Of a stretch of DNA of 64,000 bases, positions 12,501 through 23,930 are shown piece by piece. The notes beneath the pieces are model-generated. The model had not been told where the DNA came from and ran no database searches. It saw only the letters and a program-made list of their open reading frames with translations. The translations under genes and the position numbers were made by a program. Position 1 is the stretch's first letter. Each line of letters opens with the position of its first letter. Location: the NCBI GenBank assembly GCA_004335835.1, contig RWJK01001595.1:18964-82963 (forward strand). The letters are read 5' to 3'. The DNA is from Scenedesmus sp. ARA3. Taxonomy: Eukaryota; Chlorophyta; Chlorophyceae; Sphaeropleales; Scenedesmaceae.

Positions 12501-12620
12501 CATCGAAACTAACACAGCGTAAGCATATAAGTTTTTTCATCACGCACCGCCGTGCTGGGCCTTTCCAGGACGAAAGAGCCCTCTTCGTCCTGAGCTGCAC
12601 AGCTCGAGATGGAGCAGCAT
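4908..12620 (-). CDS. Large coiled-coil protein of unknown function (2064 residues)
   Basis: Exons 12620-12548, 12054-11213, 10973-10803, 10566-10405, 10133-5880 and 5600-4908 join in phase. After a short N-terminus and an SR/ST-rich segment (SRSRSRSRNSS) come long Gln/Ala/Glu/Leu heptad stretches, as in QLRQQSRQLQQ and LRENNAQLSESLAASRRD, so most of the chain should be a parallel coiled coil. A hydrophobic-patterned insert (EINISFGDVHISLQDQQ) breaks it near residue 1330. Around residues 1598-1638 lies a run of about 40 alanines within an Ala/Pro/Glu linker, and a final coiled segment follows in the last exon. Known: such proteins are scaffolds in centrosomes, Golgi or flagellar structures. 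I cannot assign it to golgins, kinesins or SMC proteins: no motor, ATPase or GRIP motif is seen. Exon 1 is the least certain part; ATG 11827 is an alternative start. Confidence 0.7.
6469..6592 (-). repeat. GCA/GCT triplet run coding for polyalanine
   Basis: On the coding (reverse) strand this reads as an almost pure GCA/GCG repeat of about 40 alanines inside the large exon of the coiled-coil gene. A second, shorter run lies at 6292-6333. The frame stays open through both, so they are translated. Confidence 0.8.
10138..10232. repeat. Heptanucleotide tandem repeat (CAGCAGG) at a splice acceptor
   Basis: About 13 copies of a 7-bp unit. On the reverse (coding) strand the unit is CCTGCTG, which lacks AG, so the array can serve as an extended pyrimidine-rich tract directly before the CTGCAG acceptor of the giant exon of the coiled-coil gene (exon starts at 10133). 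Because 7 is not a multiple of 3, it would read as the same heptapeptide in every frame if left unspliced. Confidence 0.75.
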
Positions 12621-14188
12621 GGCTCCACCCAGCTGACGTCAATCGCATTATTTCAATTTATTTCTGGCATTCAGTGTTCAAAGACTCTGCCTAGTGGCTT
12701 GGTGGCTCGTTGACCAGCATACATCCGCATTTGTGCATCCGAGCCAGGCATTTCTTCATGCAAAACGCCGCTGACTTATTTGAAGACGAAATCGTGCACG
12801 CATTGGGTGCTCAACCTTGCCTCGGATCGACCGCAGTGAGTTGCAGGCCCTGCGGTTCAGTCAGCTGTAGCTTCAGCCTGGCACTGGCAGCAGCGCCAGC
12901 AGCACTGGAGCATCGCACTTCGCTGATGCGCACGGTTGCGCAGGACAGCAGAGGTTTATGACCCCAGTGAGCTGTGTGCATGGCTATGAGCGGCTAGCTG
13001 GTGAGCACTAGCTAGTCTGCAGTGTGCATGAGCCTTAGGCTGGCTTGGGCCTTCGCTGGCTAGCCATTGCGCTCACCTCTAGGGGGCATCTCGTGGACCG
13101 AGTTTGTGCCAGTATGGCGCGACAAGACACCCGGCACCTGCTTATTTTACCTTGAATTGTTGGTTTGCACGAGGTTCCTGCACAGTGTTGTTGGCGCCTC
13201 CAGCAGCAGTAGCAACAGCCTCGACCCCCGATGAGTGACAGCCACTGGCAGCCACTGGCAGTTACTTGAGCCTTCAGCGGCTGCCGCTCTTGCCCAAGGG
13301 AATGCATTGCAGTTGCAGCAATTTTGTAAATGTGCTGTTACTGCAGCACACCCTGAGGGTAGTCAGCAATTCAGGATGCCTGCTGACATTACAGCGCTGG
13401 TGACCTGAGTATCTTCGGCAAGCAAGCGAGGTGAGTACAGTTGAGTGCAGACATTCCCTTTTATGGTTTGACAAGCTGCACCTAACTTTGCAGGGCATGC
13501 CGTAGCATCAGGCGATTGCAGGCCATTCCCATACAACACCATGTTGCGGCACTGTGACAGCTGTCAGGCTAAATGCAGCAATTTGCGTTGAGCAGGCTGC
13601 AACCTTCATGCTGATTACGTCTTAAAAAGCAACTGTGCAAACATTACAGGCCCATAGGGCAGCAAGGGCAGGCTGTCTCAGGCAGCATTGCGTAAAGTCT
13701 CATAATCAGCACATGTCAGCTGGCAGGTAGCACACGCGTCAACCGCAGCAGCAGCAAGAACGATCTGGGCTGCAATCGCATCCTTGACTGCAGCCAGACA
13801 GGGCAAAAACCGAATTGACCCGGCGTATGGCATACGCTGCAGGCCAGAGGGCGTTGTGATACGATGACAGTCTCGAGACAATGACACGCAGGAGAAACCA
13901 GTAGCCCACACTGCACTGCAGTGCAGCAGATTCTACGCGTGTCCCTGGTTCTTAAAGTTTTAAAGTTACCTGGCTCGAACACATCTCAAGGTTTCCCCAT
14001 AGCCGTGGCTTGTCAGCAACCACAACGGCAAGGGCTTCGCCAAATCAGCGCAGGAGATTTGCGGTTGGTTGATCTTTAAATGGCTATCGCGCTGCATCAG
14101 CCTTGGGCCTCTGCAACGGAGTGACGAGGCAGAGGATACCCATCCAAAGAGGCAGCAGTAGGCAGGCAAACCTAGTGCAGGCCGTGCC
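12621..14188. other. Intergenic, divergent promoter region
   Basis: This lies between the starts of the coiled-coil gene (reverse) and the ABCD transporter (forward). Several short frames occur but none has recognisable motifs or consistent splice sites. A phase-compatible ATG and donor for the transporter are first found at 14189. I see no RNA gene here. Confidence 0.5.
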
Positions 14189-17100
14189 ATGGCACAGGCC
14201 AGGTTGCTGGCACTGACGCCCAACCAAAAGCGTGCAGTAGCTGTAAGTGTATCAGCTGGCTTGCAGGACTGCATGACGACACTGCAGTGCGCTGTGCTGC
14301 GTGCTGTTGCTGCTGTGCTGGAAACAGCCAAACACATATGCTGTCGGAAGCTTTATACAAGCATGCTTGTGCCACATGCAGGTTGCTGTTGTGTTTGGAG
14401 GTCTGCAAGGTGCAAACCAGATACGCTATTGGGTCAAGGCAGCACAGAAAAAGCAGAAGGAGCTTGTGAAGGACATACATGGCAAGCAGACATCGCGCAA
14501 CAAGAGCTCATCCAAAGTAGCAGTCAATGAAGTGTTCTTCAAGCGGCTATGCACCATCCTCAGCATGTGAGCGGGATTGCAGAGCTGCAGCTTGCTCCAG
14601 ACGCAGCGCAGCACCACCACAAGCAGCTGCTGGACTCTCCACAGCAGCTCATGCATGCAGCCACAGCAGCAGCATGGTGGTGGTGCATGCACATGCGCAT
14701 GGCGCTGCTGCACTCATACTAGTTTCTGTATACACGCCAACAACGTGCAGCAGCTGGTTTGCATGGTCCAGAAGGGCGGCGCTGCTTTCCTGCAGTGTGT
14801 AGTTGCGGCTGTGACGCCAATGCCACCTGCCGTCCACCATATGGGCTGCCATGTGCACGCAGCTGGACTGGCCGGTAGTGATCGGTCTCTCTGCTGCTGC
14901 TCAATCTTGTGTCCTGTTATGTGGCTGCCATTTCACTTTTCTGCAGCTGTGTGCCTGGGCTGTTCACCCGCGAGGCCTTCCTAGTGCTGGTGCAGGGCGG
15001 CTTGCTGGTCAGCCGCACACTGCTGACAGACTACATCAGTTGGGTGGAGGGCTACTGCGGCAAAGCCCTCACCAGCCTGGTGGGTTCCTGCAGCTGCTGT
15101 TCAATGCAGCTGCACTGGCTGATGCAAGGGCAGCATGATGGTTGAACAAGCGTACGGCAGCATGCGCTGATGAAAGCTTTTTTGTGTGCAACAGCAGCAG
15201 TGCATGTGCAGGTTGCGCTTCCATCGTCAGCATGGATACGTGTCTGCATCTTCTATTTTAAAACCATTACCTCGCTTCATGCTAGACTATAGCTCTATTG
15301 CCAATGCTAGACAGCACTCACTGCCCCCTGCATGGTGCCGCCGTGCCTTGCAGGAATTCGCCAGCTTTGGGCGCGGCGTTATCGACTTTGCGCTGCTGGG
15401 CGTTCCTGCAGCCATCGTGAACTCCGGGCTGAAGTTCATGCAGAAGAACCTGGAGCTCAGCTTCCAGAGCCGGCTCACGCTGTACCTGCACAAGCTGTAC
15501 ACCAGCAACAGGGCCTACTATGCGGCCAGCACGCTTGGCGGGCTCACGCATGCAGACCAGCGCATCACGGAGGATGTGGAGAAGTTCTGCTTCTCCATCA
15601 GCGACTTGTACAGCCACACCTTCAAGGTGCGCTGGTGCTGCTGCTGCTGCATATGTGCTGTACGGCAGTGAGAGTATACGTGGGGAGGGGCGAAGGCATG
15701 TGCGTCCGCAGCTGCGTTGGTGTTTCGTTTGCACGCCTGCTGGGCTGTACCACTGCACTTCCGGCATCGGGCCAACGGTGGTGCATCGAGCAGATATGTG
15801 GGATTGCGAAAAGCATATTGCCGTTGCTGTCGCCGCTTTGCACCTCTGCCTCTGTTGCCTGCTGCTAACATGTTTCCATGCTGCGATTGTGCTGCGCTGC
15901 TGCTGTCCCTGCTGCTGCCGTGTGCTGCAGCCGCTGCTGGACGTGCTGCTGTTCACGCACTCGCTGAGCAAAGTGATGGGCTACAAGGGGCAGCTGGGGC
16001 TGTATGCCTACTACGTGTTTGTTGCCTGGCTGCTGCGCGCACTCGCGCCGCCGCTAGCTTCCATGACAGCGCAGGAAAGCGCTCTGGTGGGGGCCTTCAG
16101 GTGCGCGGCGAGGATGTGGTGCTGCAGTGCAGTGGCAGAAGAACGCAAGCAGCTGCAGCAGCAGAGCGGGCTGCGGGCCGGGACCTTCGAGCATCACTTC
16201 AAGCACCATGCAGCTGCATGCAGCTGCATTCTTCTTGCACGAGAAGCAGCTCGTTTACTCGTCGGCTGTGCTGTGTAAGGCTGTACAGCTGCAGCTTTTG
16301 GCCACCAATTGCCTGCAGTGGCAACGTGCGTCACACCCCCTACTTCTCACAGCTGCCCGACCCTCTTGCTGCTGCCAATCAGTTTTTGTACCCCGCACGG
16401 CTGCGTACTTGCACACATGACTGCCTGCATGCTGTTTATTGCAACCTGTTTCAAAGGCAACCTCTGTTAAATTGGCAAGCTTTCTGCTTAAAACCCCGCA
16501 GGGCTGCGCACCAGCGGCTGGTGGCGCACAGCGAGGAGGTGGCCTTCAACGACCCGCCAGGCGGCGCAGCGGAGCAGTTGATCCTCAACCAGCACCTGGC
16601 ACGCCTCATCACCTTCTCGCGGCTCTCCAGCTTCCAGCGTTTCCTGCAGCAGGTGCGGCTGCTGCTATTGTTGTTTGTGCCTGAGCAATCTCTGTGCAGT
16701 CTGATGGGATATGCTGAACTGCTGCTGCCAGCTAGCGCAGCAGTGCCAGAGGAGGACCGCCTGCGCTGCTGGCTGTAATTTCTTGCGCTGTGGCGTGCGG
16801 TTGAGCTTGTGTTTGCGATTGGCATGCCAGATCTTGGCATGCATCAGCAGGTAGACCTTCAAGCAGATGCTGCCTGGTATATTTGTCAAACCGAACTGCA
16901 TGTTATGCCTGCTGCTGTGCGCTGCGCAGATCGCCGACGGCTACTTTGTCAAGTACTTTGCCAGCTGCGTGGCGCTGCTGGTGTATGCTGGGCCCATCTA
17001 CTTCATGAACCCTGCCTCGCGTGGCGACCAGGGGCAGCTCACCGCGGACTACATCCGCAGGTGAGGACGGCTGCACAGTAGGGATTGTAGACCTGCAGCT

Positions 17101-20100
17101 GCGCTTGTTGGGACTCCTGCTTTGTTTCTTAGGGTCTGGCTGGTGCGGCTGTTCGTGGTATGTAGGGCTCTTCGTAGATGCTGGAGCCATGGGCTGCTGT
17201 TGCTGTAATGGTTCCAAGTGATCAGCCTGCGTTGGCTAGCAGATGCTCTGCTGCGCAGTGAGGCAGACCTGCACTGGCGTTGCTCAGCATCTCCTGACCT
17301 CCTCAAACTCATTCTGTGCACTGCTAAACTGTTTTTTTTACACCACGCCTTCTGCGCTGCCACCTGCTATGCTGTTCTGTGCGCTGCAGCATGCGGCTGC
17401 TGCAGAACACGTCGCGCGGCGTGGGTGACCTCATTATGGTCTACAAGCGCATGACCAGCCTGGCGGGACACACCAGCAGAGTGTCGGAGCTGCTGGAGCA
17501 GGTGCGGCAGCAGCAGCAGCAGCAGGATTGCAAGCAGCAATGGCTGTACTCTGCACCAGCAGCTGTACGTATGCCAGCCAGGGGTTCATCTCGTGCTGTG
17601 CCTGCTTTCTGGTGATGCATTTTAAGGTATTAGCAGCGGCGCAGGTTGTGGCACAGCTCTGCATCAGATGGTGGCTTCCTTGCTAGAGGATGCCTGCAGG
17701 GACAGATCTTTTCAGCACCATGCATATCTTTAAAATAAACATTTTCCCCGCATGCAGGTGAAGCTGATGAGCAGCGAGGATACAGAGCACAAGGAGCTCT
17801 TCCGCCGCAACCTCAGCAACACCAACCTGGCAGCACTGGCAGACCAGGCAGAGGAGCTGCCCGATGACTTCGCCTTTGATGAGGGCGAGCAGCAGCGCCA
17901 GCCGCTGAGCCCCGTAACGCCACGTCGATCAACAGGGGAGATAATTCGCTTCAACCGGGTGGCGCTGGATGCCCCAGATGGCATGCCGCTGGTGGGTTTG
18001 CTGCCTGTCATGTTTTGGTTGCACCTGTAATGGCAGCGCTGCCAACAGTGTGCGTAGTTTATGGCTTATGTGACGGGCTCAGTGCTCGTTTGCTGTATTT
18101 ACATGCCGCTTGTGGCGTTGTATGGTTGTGGCGTAGTATGGCTTGAGGACACTGGCTGCGCTGCATCTAGCCGCTGTTCAGTGTGTGCTTCTTCACATGC
18201 ATGTGTAGTTGCACGAGCACAGGCATGCAGGACCGCATGCCCATCCTATGTTGCCTGCCCATGCACTTTATCATGCACCACCAACCTGGCTGCTGCTGCT
18301 GCTGCTGCAGGTGCGCGAGCTGTCATTTGAGGTGCGGCGCGGCTGCAGCGTGATGCTGATGGGTCCCAACGGCTGCGGCAAGAGCAGCCTGTTCAGGGTG
18401 CTGGCGGGGCTGTGGCCGCTGCAGGTGAGGCAGATCAAGCTTGATCTTGGTGGTTAGAGGTTAGGCTTTAGGTTTTAAGCTCTATTTGTCGTGCAGGCGG
18501 CAGAAAAGCTGCTCGCGCTGTGCTTCAGGGTGCTACGGTACTCTGGTCTTCCTGCTTGGTGCAATGCGTGGGTGTATGCTGGTGCTCGTATGAGACGGTC
18601 TGGCGTGTCGTTCGCACGCACGTCCGTACACGCAACATCCCCATGTCTCTTCTGCCCTGGCCAATGTTATTGCCACCACCACACGCACAGGCTGGCGAGA
18701 TTGCCTCGGCCCCGAGAGGCGAGAATCTTCATCCACAGGGTGCCACTCTGATCCACACCATCACGCACCCCGGCCCTGCATCCTGCGCTGCTCTTCTTTA
18801 TCCTGCAACTGAAACTGGCTCTTGATATCTTGACGCAGGCTGGCGAAATCACCTCGCCCCCCAAGAGCGAGCTGTTCTACCTCAGCCAGCGGCCATACCT
18901 GGTGGTGGGCTCTCTGCGGGATCAGATGCTGTACCCCAAACCGCCAGCACGCGTGTGGGCGGGCAGCAAGGCGGAGGACAAGCAGCACTTCATACAGGTG
19001 GCAGGGCAGGAGCCGCAGTACAGCAAGGACATGGATGCAGGTGGGGCATGCGGGTGTTTGCGCCTGCTGGTGCTGCAGTGGCTGCTGTTGTGATATGTAG
19101 GGCGGTAGTGCACAGGACAGTACAGCACAGCAGACTGGATCTGCTCCTTCACTGCTGTGTGCATGCTCTCCCCCACCGGCCCGCGTCTGCACTGCTGCGC
19201 CGCTGCGCCAGAGCTCGGGCGCTGCCTGGCTGCGTGGAGCTGGCCTATCATTCACTCACAAAATTGAAGTTTACACCTGCCCCTCCACACTGCTCTCCCA
19301 TTCGCTGCCTTGCTGCTCATGCACAGAGCTGGGGCGCTGCCTGGCTGCTGTTGAGCTTGATTACCTGCTGGGCCGTGGGCAGGGCTGGGACAGCGTGCAG
19401 GCCTGGCAGGAGACGCTCAGTGGCGGCGAGAAGCAGCGCCTGGCCATGGCAAGGCTGCTCTTCCACAAGCCAGCCTATGCCATCCTGGATGAGTGCACCA
19501 GCGCGGTGCGTGTGCTGTTTTGGCAGTGTCCTTTTCCTGAGTGTGCGTCATTGTGATGTGTTGCGTCTTGCTGGAGCTACTGTTTGTTTCTACAATGGCG
19601 CTGTAGCTTTGTGCTTCACTTGTTGCGCTGCGTGTCGGCCTCAACATTGCATTATCTCCCGAACTGCTACAAACTTGACAGTCGTAGTGTTGCTTATCAT
19701 TATGCTGGCTGCACCCCAAACCTTTTCACTGACAACCTTTTAAAACCCATGGCCTCTTGCAGGTGTCTGCTGACGGCGAGGTGAAGCTGTACAAGCTTCA
19801 CCAACCTAATTGCCAGTGATGTAGCTGGCTGATTCCTGCTGCTTTGCTGACTTGCTTGTTCCCTTTTCAATGCTGCCGCCAGGTCTCTGCTGACGGCGAG
19901 GTGAAGCTGTACGAGGCGTGCATGGCAGCAGGCATCACGCTGCTGTCCATCGCGCACCGCCCCACGCTCAAGCGCTTCCACCAGCTGGTGCTGCACATCG
20001 ACGGCACCGTGTCAACCACGGGCAAGGGATGGTGGACAGAGGTGCGGCGCGTGCTGGCTGGCTTTGCTTGTGCAGAAGAGGCACGTGTGGCGTGCGTCGC

Positions 20101-20339
20101 TTGGATTTCAGTTGTGCGCAAGAGGNGGGGGGGATGCTGCGGGTGTTGCTCGGTTTGTTGGGCGTCCACAGCACTGAAAGTAGGCTGGTAATTCATGTGA
20201 GTCGTGTGCCATTTTGGCTGAGGGTGTCCTGCTGCTGCTGCTGCTGCTGCTGCAGGTGCTTGATGACAAGGTGCTACTGTCCAGCAGCTCGGCTGTGGCA
20301 CTGGCGGCAATCAGCGCAGCGGGCGGCCAGCGGCCCTGA
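14189..20339 (+). CDS. ABCD: Peroxisomal ABC half-transporter, subfamily D
   Basis: Fourteen exons (14189-14242, 14382-14566, 14947-15079, 15354-15626, 15931-16100, 16502-16652, 16930-17060, 17390-17501, 17758-17991, 18311-18424, 18839-19040, 19327-19505, 19883-20041, 20256-20339) join in phase to 726 residues, the usual length of a half-transporter. The N-terminal half matches the ABCD membrane domain ([25 protein letters not shown]). The nucleotide-binding domain has Walker [10 protein letters not shown] at 499-507, signature LSGGE at 617-621, Walker B YAILDE at 637-642 and the H-loop His at 671. [17 protein letters not shown] is typical of the family. Known: dimers import fatty acyl-CoAs or related acids into peroxisomes for beta-oxidation. 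All ATPase motifs are intact. Three introns hold decayed copies of the next exon's start. Confidence 0.93.
18681..18735 (+). repeat. Decayed copy of acceptor plus start of ABCD exon 11
   Basis: An AG followed by GCTGGCGAGATTGCCTCG repeats, with few changes, the true exon start at 18839 (GCTGGCGAAATCACCTCG) 148 bp further on. The frame soon loses the ABC sequence, so the copy cannot replace the exon. Confidence 0.75.
19206..19245 (+). repeat. Decayed copy of acceptor plus start of ABCD exon 12
   Basis: CCAG then AGCTCGGGCGCTGCCTGGCT matches the true border at 19327 (CACAG then AGCTGGGGCGCTGCCTGGCT), 115 bp downstream. The AG is kept. The sequence diverges after about 25 bases. Confidence 0.8.
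19755..19797 (+). repeat. Decayed copy of acceptor plus start of ABCD exon 13
   Basis: TTGCAG followed by GTGTCTGCTGACGGCGAGGT repeats the true exon start at 19883 (GTCTCTGCTGACGGCGAGGT) at a distance of 120 bp. Identity runs through to the Leu-Tyr codons and then stops; the copy runs into a stop codon at 19816. Confidence 0.82.
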
Positions 20340-20530
20340 GCGCACGGCCCTGCCCTGCCCTGCCCCCAGCAGCTGCAGCGCCAGCATGCTGCAGCTTCCA
20401 AGGGGTTGCGTCGTCTGCTTGCATTGCGCGGGGATCGGCGCATGTCCTCCTGCGGGGTCTGGCGCAGCACATTATGGCTTATTGGCGGGTGTTGCATAGG
20501 CGCCTTTGGCTTTGTGTGTGCTTGTGTGGG

Positions 20531-20535
20531 TGTAA
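20531..20535 (+). terminator. Candidate TGTAA poly(A) signal of the ABCD gene
   Basis: TGTAA, the common chlorophyte poly(A) signal, occurs about 190 bases after the stop codon. Cleavage would be expected some 10-20 bases further on. Confidence 0.4.
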
Positions 20536-23500
20536 CTGCGCTTAGCAGGTTGCTGGCGGCGATGGGAACACCGTTTATGTCAGGTTCAGCGCGTGTTGCA
20601 TGCTGTGTTGTTTTGTCAGCCATTTGTGCGCTGCTGAGTTTGATTGATGAAGATAGAATTGGCTATGTGCTCGGTGCCTGCTGTACAATGGTGACACACC
20701 CGCTGGCAACCCCAACCCTTGTCAGGCTGCTTGCACTGGGGATGCTGCTCACTTGGCTCGACTATTGGTCAGGGTATGTGCAGGATGCAAATGCAAGGGG
20801 TGCGACAAGCTGTGCCACTGCTGGCAAGTCGGGCCAAGGCTGCTGCGCTGAGCATGTTGCTTACTTTGGTGTGGCTGGCAATGCTGTTTAGCAGCAGGGC
20901 CAGATGTATCATGTGTCTACTTCTGAGTAGGGCAATTCGTGTGTCGCAGGCGGCTGCCGTGTGTTGTTGCGGTGTCTAGGCAAGGAGCTACAGCTGCTCT
21001 GCTGGAGGCTCTTAGGCATGTATGTACGTTGTGCATGACGAGGATTGCTGTGCTGTTGGAACTGGTGAGATGCAAGTGGTGCTGCAGCTGTGAGGAAGCT
21101 GCCATCAGGGTGTTGCAGTGTGTTGGGCGTCCTTCCAAGCAACACACCCGATCTGAAGCGTGTTTAGGGGCATGCTGTCTGTGCTGCATGCAACATTGCA
21201 TGTATAATCACAGCAGTGTCTTTTCTGCCGCTGGCAAGATGTGTCTGCCAGGTGCCGAGGATTGCACAAGCATATGCTTTGTGCACAGAGCATTTGCGTC
21301 ATGTAACGCTGGCAGCGCTATGCACAGGCACAGCTGTGCACATTGCCGTGTTGTATAGACCATGGGACTTGGCCACTCTACCACCGTTCAGAGCGTGGGG
21401 TGGGGTGAAAAGCACTTGTGCACAGCCCGGTGACCACCGTCATAACGCGCTAGTGTGTGCCACTGCTTCTGTACACCGTTATGGCTGCCAGCAGCAACTG
21501 GTGTGCATGTATTTGTGTGGTTGTCTTGTTGCTGACTGGCAGCGCTGTACTGTACAGGTGCCATATGTGTGTTGCGGCTGGAATTGAGCAATTTCCCCCA
21601 CGCGGTTTGAATGCGCCTGTTTCAATTCTGTAATGACATCGCACGAGAGGCCTCCTGGGTGCTGCCGTCCTGGCTTAACTCAGCACAGGATCCGTCCAGT
21701 TCCCACCTGTCTTCGGTAATCGCATCAGCGTCATGGTTACCCCCGCCCAGCCAGGATGTTTATCGCAGGGTTACACACACATTCCCCACAGCAGGGATCT
21801 ACGCTCGCACGCACACAGTCCTCACAGCACGATGGCAGCTGCAGCCCCACATGGGATGCGCATGCCTGTAACTTGAGCACTGCACCACAGCTACTAGCAC
21901 AGCAAGCTCCTACTAGCTGCGACAGCAACAACAAAGTTTAGTTCAACACACGGGTGCCTTGACCGGCCTGGGTTGCTCAGGTGACCAGGGGACCGGACAC
22001 CTAGCATCGTAGCGACGCCTGCTAGCAGCGCGCTGCGTGCTCTGCAGGGCTTGCAGAGTAGCCGTGCGGGCTTCAGAAAGTGCAGCACGCCGCCACCGCA
22101 GCAGCAGTAGCCGCGCATACCACAGACGCTCTTGACAAATCCGACTCGGACGGACCCCCTGCTCCCTCAAACAGCCACAGCACCTCCAGCCGCTCTTAGT
22201 AACCACCCTGCGCGGTCAAAACTCAAACATATACTTTAACCTTCAACCTCGCTTATGGAACAGTGCGTGGGTGCATTGTCTGGCACGGCAGCCAGCAAGA
22301 CTGCCACACTGTTGGCAGCCCCAGCACCTCAGCCGGCGCTGTCTTCAATGCAAACACAGAAAGTGCACTGCCACTACTATGTGCAAGCATTGTGCTTCAT
22401 CCGGACAGCGTGCAGCTACACAGCACAACACCGAGCCGATGCTACGGGAAACATCGGACCTGATTTGGAGCATGGCTGCTGGTCCCATTCCCACATGTGC
22501 TGCGAGCTCACGCCCCCAGTCAGAACTCTTCCCTAGAAGATATGTGAGCAACCACGCAGTTCCACCAGACACCATCACATCACGCAGCCACAAGCGCACA
22601 TGCTAGGACCATGCACAGCAAAGTACTCAGCGCAAAGTAGCTGCTGCCACTCGTAGTGAGGTGAAGTACTGATCCACACACATGCCATGCAAGCTGTTTG
22701 ACCTGGTGCTTGTAACCAGCAGTCGGCGTTACTGGGATCAGCAAAACCTCACAGCATCACCTCACAGCGTTCACCGTGGCACCTCCTCACCGCTGCCGCT
22801 CCACTACCAAGGTGTCCTGGAGCCTAGATAAGCCCCCAAAAAGAAGCAACACACGCCGACACACACACGTCCACTGAAACGACAAAACTGTGGAGCGTGC
22901 ATTCTTTGGCACTGGGGCCCCAACACAAAACCAACGCCCTAGCCCACGCCTGTCAACTACAGCTGCACCAAAGTTTCAGGGAGACTCAGCGTGCCAAGCA
23001 CAAGTGCGTAAAGCGCAAGTTCACAATGCACAGAGAGCAGCAACACGGGATCATACATGCACCCAGCAGCTGCCCCTTTGACACTTGCATGGCACAAGAC
23101 ACACACAAGCCTGCTGGTGCTATCTGCCATGTGTGCTGCTGCAGCATTCGCACATGCAATGCAGCAGCAGGCCTGCCGTTGCACGTACAGACACAGCGCG
23201 CTGACAGCTTTGCCTTTTTCATCTATGGCCAGCTCACCTACAGCTGCCCAACAACTCAACTTGATTTGATGTGATTGATGTTTTCAGAGCCAGCCAACAA
23301 CATGCACAATGCAGGAAACATGTCCCCAGTCCCAATACACACAGTGAGCTGCCTAACAGGACAGCCACCGAGCTAGTAACAGGGTAACACAAAGTGCAGA
23401 AACCGGTGTGTGCCTGGTACAACAGGCACAGCACATAACAGCGTTGTGCTGTCACTGCTGTGCAGGTGCATCACATGGCATTTCATGCACTCATGGAACA

Positions 23501-23759
23501 GCCATCGTCCGGACGCTGCTGTGGTGTCGATTGGTACACACCACACCACAGCATTAGCAGGCCATGCTCAGCTTAGTACACACATAAGAGTAGCAGCAGC
23601 AACGACAGCATAACAGCGCACAGGGTGCTTAACATATTCAAATTATCACACACTGATACAGGCAGCTGCTGCTGTGCTGTGTATGCAGCTGTAAGGAGCT
23701 ACAGCCCGGTGCCCTGCAGAAGGCTCGTGATGCAGCCACAGCAGCACGCGCGATGCTGC

Positions 23760-23764
23760 TTACA
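23760..23764 (-). terminator. Candidate TGTAA poly(A) signal of the CVIC gene
   Basis: TTACA on the forward strand (TGTAA on the transcript) lies about 170 bases after the stop codon of the small gene ending at 23931, a normal distance for chlorophytes. Confidence 0.4.
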
Positions 23765-23930
23765 CAATCGGTAATGCATGCAAGCTCGCAAGCTGATCAT
23801 GCAGCAGGAGACAGCTCCTGCTGCTGCGCGCTGTTCTCGGCGCGCCTGCATGTGCTGTCGGCTGCGCCTGCAGCTGCCGTGGGGTGGCAGCCATGCCGGC
23901 TGCCGTAGCAGCAGTAGCAGCAGCAGGGCC

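Larger units (their letters stand above)
20340..23930. other. Long convergent intergenic stretch, no gene called
   Basis: The 3.6 kb between the stops of the ABCD gene and the CVIC gene hold only short frames. The one with the most protein-like look is on the reverse strand at 22206-21943 (Arg/Ala/Leu-rich, with GTGTCC as a possible donor), but no partner exon or motif supports it. Composition is ordinary and no tandem array or RNA fold was recognised. Confidence 0.4.

Noticed and set aside
12541..12650. Possible hammerhead ribozyme (GAAA next to strong stems)
   Set aside because: The required CTGATGA core is absent on either strand, so only plain hairpins remain.
16101..16280. Continuation of ABCD exon 5 beyond 16100
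   Set aside because: The open frame goes on, but the family sequence jumps to the exon at 16502 in correct phase; the extension has no similarity to ABC transporters.
18839..18840. Use of the copy at 18691 as the real exon 11
   Set aside because: Its frame soon departs from the conserved FYLSQRPYL segment, while the exon at 18839 keeps it and fits in phase.
21943..22206. Reverse-strand frame with an Arg/Ala/Leu-rich stretch and a possible donor
   Set aside because: No partner exon, motif or related sequence was found in the window. It may be chance in GC-rich DNA.
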